NCBI GenBank assembly: GCA_041624375.1
Contig: JBFJVD010000198.1
Coordinates: 1-5,542 of the forward strand
DNA length: 5,542 nt
Direction of reading: 5' to 3'
From: JBFJVD01 sp041624375
Lineage (GTDB): Bacteria; Chloroflexota; Anaerolineae; Anaerolineales; E44-bin32
Below are positions 1 to 4,935 of the stretch, in pieces (position 1 is the stretch's first letter; every line of letters begins with the position of its first letter). The notes below the pieces were generated by a model, which saw only the letters and a list, made by a program, of their open reading frames with translations, ran no database searches and was not told the DNA's origin. The translations under genes were made by a program, and so were the position numbers.

Positions 1-458
1 CCATTCTCCAATCCAAACGTTTGGACCGCATTCGCCTCGATGGGGTAGCGGGAAAGGATCGCGAGCCCTTCTTCAAAGCCGAGCGCGTCCCGGTGGCCAT
101 TGGCGGGTGCGTAAACGTACGCCATGTCGAGGCGGCGAGCCAGCCAGGCGGCCGCGCAGAAGTCGGCCCGGCGCATCACTTCCTGCAGCAGCAGGATGGA
201 GGCTCCCTCCTGCTCTGCCAGTTCGGCGAAGAGCTCGAGCCGCTCCGTCAGCCGCCGATGTCGCGGCCAGTCGTGGTGCAGGTTCGCCGTAAGGGCGACC
301 AGACCCTCAGCGGGCTGCGGGGGTCGGCTCGCCTGGCCGCCGGCAGAGACCGGATGTCTCCGCGTAGCGAGCGCTGCCAGGGCCCCAAGCGGCGCGACCA
401 GCCAACGGAGCAGCGCCGGGTTCGAAAGACTGTCAACGATCGGGGCCGCGTGCTCCAT
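1..458 (-). CDS. Endonuclease/exonuclease/phosphatase family protein, N-terminal part (cut by window edge)
   Basis: The reading frame is open from an ATG at 458 to the left edge, giving 152 visible residues; the C-terminal half lies outside. It resembles the EEP superfamily, metal-dependent phosphodiesterases and phosphomonoesterases acting on nucleic acids, phosphoinositides or sphingolipids. Seen: strand motif LTANLHHD with the family Asn at residue 59, ILLLQEV with the probable metal-binding Glu at 93, and GFEEGLAILSRYPI at 127-140, matching the usual 'G.AILSR.PI' block. The catalytic His and Asp motifs should lie beyond the edge. About 50 residues precede the domain, including a hydrophobic stretch (15-32) that might be a poor membrane or signal segment. 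GAGG lies only 3 nt before the ATG, so the start is moderately supported; GTG or TTG codons further upstream are possible. Substrate cannot be told. The gene follows a phosphatidyltransferase on the same strand but appears to have its own promoter. Confidence 0.85.
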   Translation of the reverse strand, partial: MEHAAPIVDSLSNPALLRWLVAPLGALAALATRRHPVSAGGQASRPPQPAEGLVALTANLHHDWPRHRRLTERLELFAELAEQEGASILLLQEVMRRADFCAAAWLARRLDMAYVYAPANGHRDALGFEEGLAILSRYPIEANAVQTFGLEN

Positions 459-526
459 TAGCCTCGCGGCCCAATGCAGATGATCCGATGATGACACAGG
501 AATCCTTGGTGTTGGCAACCTGGGCA

Positions 527-535
527 GTTATATCA
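527..535 (-). promoter_or_regulatory. Extended -10 promoter candidate for the EEP gene
   Basis: On the minus strand the sequence reads TGATATAAC: a TATAAC hexamer (five of six to the sigma-70 -10 consensus) preceded by the TGN of an extended -10 element. No good -35 hexamer lies 16-18 bp upstream, which is tolerated for extended -10 promoters. Transcription would begin near 520 and leave a leader of about 60 nt before the ATG at 458. The site sits in an otherwise featureless 155-bp gap (459-613). No clear terminator for the upstream phosphatidyltransferase gene is seen there, so readthrough may also occur. Confidence 0.4.
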
Positions 536-613
536 CAATTGCCGAAGCTGGGCGGTGGCCTCGACTGTGTCGGGTGGGCGGCAGAGATCTGTGGGGAGAA
601 CTTCAGTGGAGGA

Positions 614-1162
614 TCAGTGCCTTCGTACCGTCCGCTCGCTCCACGATGTGCGGAGTCCGTCCAGGAAGCCGGGAACAACCTCCTGAGGAAATCTTGGCCA
701 GGTGATCGTGATCACCACCAGGATCCAGACCACGAGCCATAACCCGGCGGCAGGGGCCAGGCGAAGCGCCAGCAGCAGGAACCAGCCGTAGATCGGGGCT
801 TGGATCAGCAATCCGAGCGACCGTGGGATCCCCCAATTGAAGAAGACGATCGCCCAGCAGGTCAGATACCCCCAGGTGATCAATGGATTGACGAAGCCGG
901 CGATCCACATGTGAAGCAGCAGCCCGATCGAAACCAGGATATCGATCTCCAGGTCGTGTTCGCCAGGCCAGGTCGCATGCTGTACCCGACTGCGGCGGGC
1001 GATCGGACCATCAAGTAGATCTGTCGTCCAGGAGAAGAGCAGAAGCCAGGCCGCGAGCGGCAGGGATTCGGCATGCCACAGAAGTCCGCTGACCACCAGG
1101 AGGATCGCCGCCCCCAGCCGGGTGAGCGTGAGCAGATCGGCGATGAGCTTTGCCGGCGTCAT
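614..1162 (-). CDS. CDP-alcohol phosphatidyltransferase family membrane protein
   Basis: This 182-residue, very hydrophobic protein matches the CDP-alcohol phosphotransferase family, which moves a phosphatidyl or phospho-alcohol group from a CDP-activated donor to an alcohol inside the membrane (PgsA, PssA and relatives). Seen: an N-terminal LLTLTRLGAA block like the family's opening helix, and the catalytic signature from residue 48: DLLDGPIAR, then GEHDLEID. The four metal/catalytic Asp are D48, D51, D70 and D74. Roughly five or six membrane helices follow the usual plan, at about 17-30, 36-50, 75-90, 92-108, 115-135 and 138-153. The stretch between AR and the third Asp differs slightly from the classic spacing. 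The start at 1162 is chosen because GGAGG lies 8 nt upstream and the family's N-terminus begins there; a longer frame to 1255 adds 31 residues unlike the family. Substrate (glycerol phosphate, inositol phosphate or other) cannot be assigned. Confidence 0.87.
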   Translation of the reverse strand: MTPAKLIADLLTLTRLGAAILLVVSGLLWHAESLPLAAWLLLFSWTTDLLDGPIARRSRVQHATWPGEHDLEIDILVSIGLLLHMWIAGFVNPLITWGYLTCWAIVFFNWGIPRSLGLLIQAPIYGWFLLLALRLAPAAGLWLVVWILVVITITWPRFPQEVVPGFLDGLRTSWSERTVRRH

Positions 1163-1166
1163 CGAT

Positions 1167-1182
1167 GGTGCCTCCAGGCACC
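1167..1182. repeat. Perfect inverted repeat overlapping the phosphatidyltransferase ribosome binding site
   Basis: The sequence GGTGCCTCCAGGCACC has perfect 7-bp arms with a 2-bp centre. In the leftward mRNA it could fold as a 6-bp, all Watson-Crick stem with a 4-nt UGGA loop, holding part of the GGAGG ribosome binding site in the 3' arm. It ends 4 nt before the ATG. It could therefore be a translational control hairpin, or as DNA an operator for a dimeric regulator. The repeat is directly visible; both functions are inferred. Confidence 0.5.
1171..1175 (-). promoter_or_regulatory. Shine-Dalgarno GGAGG deciding the phosphatidyltransferase start
   Basis: On the minus strand GGAGG stands 8 nt before the ATG at 1162, a near-ideal ribosome binding site. 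The competing upstream ATGs at 1225 and 1255 lack a comparable site at good spacing. This supports the 182-residue product. Confidence 0.75.
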
Positions 1183-1215
1183 CACGTGTGTTCGCCCTGG
1201 CACCCTCGCAACACC

Positions 1216-1224
1216 AGCCTAGCA
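1216..1224 (-). promoter_or_regulatory. Weak extended -10 candidate for the phosphatidyltransferase gene
   Basis: The minus strand reads TGCTAGGCT: a TGN extension followed by TAGGCT, which keeps the most conserved -10 bases (TA...T). The same TAGGCT hexamer occurs in the divergent kinase promoter candidate. A -35 hexamer at 17 bp is poor. The predicted leader would be about 45 nt and would contain the inverted repeat at 1167-1182. Confidence 0.25.
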
Positions 1225-1380
1225 TGCCCCCTGCTGTCGAGCTACGAACGAACATCGTCGCCCCCGAGGATGTTGCTCCTCATGCGGGCCGCGCCCTTCA
1301 CCTAGAAAGCAACCTTCCTCCAGATGCGTTTCCACCCGGGCACCGGTGGCCAAGCGGCGCGCATAAGGCCGAAAGTCACC

Positions 1381-1409
1381 TTGTCAAGCCGCAGCCGCAA
1401 GTGTAGGCT
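1381..1409 (+). promoter_or_regulatory. Sigma-70-like promoter candidate for the kinase cluster
   Basis: TTGTCA (1381-1386, five of six to TTGACA) is followed after exactly 17 bp by TAGGCT (1404-1409), which retains the key TA...T positions of the -10 element. Transcription would start near 1416, giving a leader of about 24 nt before the GTG start at 1440. A short inverted repeat, CCCTCGAAGGG (1413-1423), lies over the predicted start point. The spacing and position are good; the -10 match alone is modest. Confidence 0.45.
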
Positions 1410-1428
1410 TGTCCCTCGAAGGGCAGGT

Positions 1429-1434
1429 AGAGGG
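1429..1434 (+). promoter_or_regulatory. Ribosome binding site supporting the kinase GTG start
   Basis: AGAGGG ends 5 nt before the GTG at 1440. It supports a non-ATG start that places the kinase fold about ten residues from the N-terminus, as is usual for this family. No in-frame ATG is available before the glycine-rich loop; the first internal Met is residue 23, inside the loop. Confidence 0.6.
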
Positions 1435-1439
1435 CCGCA

Positions 1440-2912
1440 GTGGCAGGACTCGTTGGTAAGAAGCTAGACCATTACCGCCTCCTCGATCAGATCGGGGTCG
1501 GCGGCATGGCGACTGTGTACCGGGCAGTCGACGAGCGGCAAGCCCAAAAGGTCGCCATCAAGGTTCTCTCTCCTACCATTAGCAGTGATCGCCGCTTTGT
1601 CCGCCGCTTCCGGCGCGAGGGCGGCCTGGTTTCCCGCTTGAAGCACAATTCCATTGTTCCCGTCATCGACTACGGCGAGTTCGACGGGCTGGTTTATCTG
1701 GTGATGCCCTTTGTGGAGGGCGAATCGCTCCACGAGCGCATGGTTCGGGCGCCGATTCGCGCCGAAGAATCGGCGCGCTGGATTGGCCAGGTGGTGCAGG
1801 CGCTGACATTCGCACATCGCAATGGAGTCATTCATCGCGACATCAAGCCGTCCAATATCCTGATCACGAAAGCCGGGGACGCCCTGCTCACCGACTTCGG
1901 GCTGGCCCGGCTGGTTGAGGGGACAAACTCGCTGACCGGCTCAGCGCTTCTTGGCACCCCCGCTTATGTGTCACCGGAACAGGCGCGCGGGCAGAAACTG
2001 GATGAACGCTCGGACCAATACTCCCTGGCAGTCGTCCTGTACCAGTTGAGCACAGGCAGATTGCCATTTGAAGCGGACACGCCGATGGCGACCGCGATCA
2101 TGCACATCCAGGATCCGGTGCCGCCGCCGACACGCTACAACCCTCAGCTGCCTGAGCCACTGGAAAGGGTGATCCTAACGGCGCTCGCGAAAGATCCCAA
2201 GGATCGGTTCGAATCGGTTGAGGCCATGTACGCGGCCTATCAGGCGGGGCTGCAGGGAGACCCCCTTCGCTGGCTGAATCCGACGGTCCAGGATTTCCGT
2301 GCGGAGGCGCTCCCTTATGCCCGGCCTGATTCCCTGCCGCCTCCCCGCCGTCTCTCCCCACTGCTGCTCTACGGAGTGGGTCTTCTCGCCATCCTTGCGG
2401 TAGCTTCTGTCGTAGTGGGAATGGTTCGAAACGGCGCAGCGGGAAATCCGCTGCCGTCTGCATCGAATGGGGCAGCGACGGCGACCCTCGGCGCTACGGA
2501 CTTCGCCATTCCGACGGCGACGATCCCTCCGACGCCGGCCCCGCCCATCGTCTCGGAGCTCTGCCCGGGACTAAGCTTGATCGGATTCACGCGACAGGGG
2601 AACGATATTTCCGTTAGCTTATCAAACGCAACTGGCGGTCCGGTCCGTGTCCTTGAATTAAATCCGGCCTTTGAATGGGGCAACCCGCCGATTGAGGTCG
2701 AGTGGGGCGGTGATTCGGTCTGGGCCCTTCCGGAAGAGGCGCTGGTGGACGAGAGCAGCCTTCAGATTCTGAGCGAAGGGGATCCTTGGGTCTTGGCAGA
2801 CGGTGAAATCCGTCAACTTGATGTCCGCTATAAGTGGCCACATGAAGTCGAGTTCGTCAACCTGCTTGCGCTGACCTTCGATGCAGGTTGCACCCTGGAG
2901 TTGAATTGGTAG
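1440..2912 (+). CDS. Transmembrane Ser/Thr protein kinase with extracytoplasmic C-terminal domain
   Basis: The 490-residue product is a Hanks-type (eukaryotic-like) Ser/Thr kinase. The cytoplasmic kinase domain spans about 11-270, with every key element present: glycine loop IGVGGMATVY (18-27), VAIK lysine K41, helix-C Glu E60, HRDIKPSN with catalytic D134 and N139, DFG with D152, and GTPAYVSPE ending at E180. The activation loop holds several Thr/Ser (162-173) that may be autophosphorylated. A juxtamembrane Pro/Arg-rich stretch leads to one membrane helix (about 306-328), a short Thr/Pro stalk (about 340-370) and an outer domain (371-490). There are no PASTA repeats. The outer domain resembles small beta-rich secreted domains that I associate with Chloroflexota: a Cys near its start (C375), a 'V.LSN' strand, and a final FDAGC motif (C484). 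These are the protein's only cysteines and could form a disulfide. It probably senses an envelope signal and phosphorylates cytoplasmic targets. Start codon is GTG. Confidence 0.93.
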   Translation: MAGLVGKKLDHYRLLDQIGVGGMATVYRAVDERQAQKVAIKVLSPTISSDRRFVRRFRREGGLVSRLKHNSIVPVIDYGEFDGLVYLVMPFVEGESLHERMVRAPIRAEESARWIGQVVQALTFAHRNGVIHRDIKPSNILITKAGDALLTDFGLARLVEGTNSLTGSALLGTPAYVSPEQARGQKLDERSDQYSLAVVLYQLSTGRLPFEADTPMATAIMHIQDPVPPPTRYNPQLPEPLERVILTALAKDPKDRFESVEAMYAAYQAGLQGDPLRWLNPTVQDFRAEALPYARPDSLPPPRRLSPLLLYGVGLLAILAVASVVVGMVRNGAAGNPLPSASNGAATATLGATDFAIPTATIPPTPAPPIVSELCPGLSLIGFTRQGNDISVSLSNATGGPVRVLELNPAFEWGNPPIEVEWGGDSVWALPEEALVDESSLQILSEGDPWVLADGEIRQLDVRYKWPHEVEFVNLLALTFDAGCTLELNW

Positions 2913-3042
2913 CTGAACGTAAGGGATCCGGAAGCAGCGGCGGCCTAAGATGGGATTATCTCAACCTGCACTTGACGCCTTGCGCGGGCTTGTGGCTCCG
3001 CTGGCGCGTGCCTGTATACGGACGCGATAGGACTCGTTGATC
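2913..3042 (+). other. Gap between kinase and sensor genes, no strong promoter or terminator
   Basis: This 130-bp gap shows no GC-rich stem followed by a T-run, so transcription from the kinase gene may continue through. A TTGACG hexamer (2972-2977) looks like a -35 element but no matching -10 lies 16-18 bp downstream. TATACG (3015-3020) is a weak -10 candidate without a good -35. A separate promoter for the next gene is neither shown nor excluded. Confidence 0.4.
3006..3025 (+). repeat. Imperfect hairpin just before the sensor gene
   Basis: GCGT(G)CC and GGACGC can pair around a TGTATAC loop, a 6-bp stem with one bulged G. It ends 3 nt before the AGGA ribosome binding site (3029-3032). It could affect translation or serve as an operator, but a stem this short can arise by chance. 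Confidence 0.25.
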
Positions 3043-4935
3043 ATGAAGTTGGATTTCCTTGCGCGAGAAGGCCGTGCTTCATTTGGCCTGCGCTGGAAGA
3101 TCACACTCCCCTTCTTTCTGCTCACGCTGCTATTGGCTGCCGCAGGGGCGGCCTTCGTCATCCGGCTGCTCTCGGAAACGGCCGAGGATCGCTTTCTTCG
3201 CCAGCTCGCCGATAGCGGACGCCAGGCTGCCGACGCGGTGGTTCGCAGCGAGGAGGACCTGCTGGCGCTGGAGCGCCTCATCGCGAACACCGATGGGATT
3301 CTCGAAGCGGTGGTAGGCGGAGATGCCGAATCCGCCAGGGCGCGTGTCCTGCCGCTGGTGATCAACGCGGAACCCGACTGGGTCGCGCTGATCGACTCGC
3401 GCGGCATCAGCGTTCTCACGGTGCGCCGCAGGCCGGATGCCCCTGCAGGGACCTACGAAACACTCCGCGGCGAGGGCTACTACTTCGAGTGGCCTTTCGT
3501 CCAGCAGATCCTTCAGAGCCGTGGCGGGGACGATCTGGGCGACAAACGGGCTGGGGTGGTGACGCTTCCCCTCAGTGACCGCCCGGTCTCTGTCCTCTTC
3601 GTTGCCGGACCGCTGGAAGACCTCGCCGGGCGCGTGCAGGGCGCGGTCCTGGTGGGCAGATATGCCGATCGTCTCGCGGCGAACCTGGCAGCCGAGTCGG
3701 GGGCCAATATCAGCCTCTACGCGTTTCCAGACGGGGAGCTGATGGGGACGACCCTCACATTCTCTTCGCCGGAGGCAGCTCGAATTCCGGCTGATCTTAT
3801 TGGCGCCACATTGTTGCCCGGGTCGGAGGTGGACCCGATACGCCGGCTCGATATCGGCGGCTCCCCCTACCGAGAGGTGATGACACCCCTAGAGGTCCGA
3901 CAGGGCACTGAATCGCTGGGGATCATTGGAATCTCGCTCTTCGACAGTCTGGCCGCCGGGGGCGATCAGCCCCTGCCAATTCAGGATTCGGATACCGTCC
4001 TGCTCGTTGTTGCGGCCGCAGTCGGGGTGATGTCGCTCATCCTGCTAGTGGGTTTGGCCGTCGCCGGGTCGATCACCCGTCCGCTTCAAACGCTGGCTCA
4101 GGCAACCCAGCAGGTCGCGACCGGGAACCTGGATGTTGAAATTCCCGACCTGGGCAACGATGAGCTCGGCCGGCTTGCCCGCGGCTTCCGGCAGATGCTG
4201 GACGCCCTCCATCGCCGGCCGGCGCCCAAACAAATCCCGCCAGAGATGTCGAACGGTCACCCGCGGGCCGAACCCCCTACGCTTCCGCCAGTTCCTGTGC
4301 AGGTGAGCGGCCTGCATCGGGGGGCTTTCTTGAGCCTCGAAGTGATCGAGCCATCCATTCAATCCGGCCAGGTATCGGAGGCTGTATCGGAGTTGCTTGA
4401 CGGCGTCCTCTCGGCGGTGGCGACGGTGATTGCCAAACATCGAGGAGGGGTGATCAGCTTCGACGGCGCGGTTCTCCAGGCCACTTTCGGAGTCTGGCCG
4501 CGGCCCCTTCCCGCCTCCGTGTGCGCCCTTCAGGCCGTCCATGCGGCGATGGAAGTGGTTGACGTGATTCAGGCCCACAATGCGGGGCTCGACTCTCCCG
4601 AGGATCTTCGGTTGGCCATCGTCGGTGGCATCGCCAGCGGCGAAATCGCCAGTGGGTTGATAGGACCGAAGGACCATAGGCTGAAGGTGGCGTTTGGCCC
4701 TACGGTTGAGAGAGCGAAGGCCCTGAGAATCTTTGCCCGTGGGGAGATGGGATTCGGACTGGTGCTCGGGGCCGAAACGTGGGAATCGCTCGGCGCAGCG
4801 CAAGATCAGTTTGAGATGGTCGAGTTGGGCCGACAGCGGCTGCCTGTGCTCGGTCGAGATTGGCAACTCCTGCGTGTGCGCAGCCGGCGGGTGCGTCTGG
4901 TAAACACCAGTCCGATGGTGAATGGTTTGACATGA
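3043..4935 (+). CDS. Membrane sensor protein: Cache-like outer domain, HAMP, degenerate class III cyclase domain
   Basis: The 630-residue product has a membrane helix (about 20-42), a long outer region (43-315), a second helix (317-342), a HAMP domain (343-391, ITRPLQTL to QMLDALHRR), a Pro-rich linker (392-422) and a cytoplasmic domain (423-610). The outer region resembles double-Cache ligand sensors ('VALIDSRG', 'GAVLVGRYADRLA', 'ISLYAFPDGEL'). The last domain keeps the framework of adenylate/guanylate cyclases: AKHRGGVISFDG...ATFG, GGIASGEIASGLIG and FGPTVERAKAL. However, the first metal Asp is replaced by Glu (E433), the Asp of the GD motif by Ala (A476), the purine-contacting Asp by Pro (P553), and the catalytic Asn and Arg by Glu (E556) and Ala (A560). 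It is therefore probably catalytically dead and acts as a binding or regulatory domain. ATG at 3043 is preferred (AGGA 10 nt upstream); TTG at 3037 would add two residues. Its stop overlaps the next start. Confidence 0.88.
   Translation: MKLDFLAREGRASFGLRWKITLPFFLLTLLLAAAGAAFVIRLLSETAEDRFLRQLADSGRQAADAVVRSEEDLLALERLIANTDGILEAVVGGDAESARARVLPLVINAEPDWVALIDSRGISVLTVRRRPDAPAGTYETLRGEGYYFEWPFVQQILQSRGGDDLGDKRAGVVTLPLSDRPVSVLFVAGPLEDLAGRVQGAVLVGRYADRLAANLAAESGANISLYAFPDGELMGTTLTFSSPEAARIPADLIGATLLPGSEVDPIRRLDIGGSPYREVMTPLEVRQGTESLGIIGISLFDSLAAGGDQPLPIQDSDTVLLVVAAAVGVMSLILLVGLAVAGSITRPLQTLAQATQQVATGNLDVEIPDLGNDELGRLARGFRQMLDALHRRPAPKQIPPEMSNGHPRAEPPTLPPVPVQVSGLHRGAFLSLEVIEPSIQSGQVSEAVSELLDGVLSAVATVIAKHRGGVISFDGAVLQATFGVWPRPLPASVCALQAVHAAMEVVDVIQAHNAGLDSPEDLRLAIVGGIASGEIASGLIGPKDHRLKVAFGPTVERAKALRIFARGEMGFGLVLGAETWESLGAAQDQFEMVELGRQRLPVLGRDWQLLRVRSRRVRLVNTSPMVNGLT

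Noticed and set aside
21..461. 146-codon plus-strand frame at the left end
   Set aside because: The opposite strand encodes clear EEP motifs (LLLQEV, AILSRYPI); this frame is its shadow.
562..572. CGAC-TGT-GTCG hairpin as a terminator between the two minus-strand genes
   Set aside because: Only a 4-bp stem and no T-run on either strand; too weak to call.
1163..1255. Longer N-terminus for the phosphatidyltransferase from an ATG at 1255
   Set aside because: The extra 31 residues do not look like the family, they cover the inverted repeat and promoter candidate, and the 1162 ATG has a much better ribosome binding site.
1332..1349. CCACC...GGTGG inverted repeat as a terminator or operator
   Set aside because: Five-bp arms with an 8-nt loop and no T-run in G+C-rich DNA; reported only through its GGCACC half-site.
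3037..3042. TTG start adding two residues to the sensor protein
   Set aside because: AGGA is only 4 nt from TTG; the ATG at 3043 is the commoner codon with acceptable spacing. The difference does not affect the function call.
2961..3419. 152-codon minus-strand frame over the start of the sensor gene
   Set aside because: Ser/Arg-rich antisense shadow of a region with a clear membrane helix and sensor on the plus strand.
4045..4866. 273-codon open frame on the minus strand
   Set aside because: It lies antisense to the HAMP and cyclase-like domains, which are recognisable; the antisense product is His/Arg/Pro-rich without any pattern.
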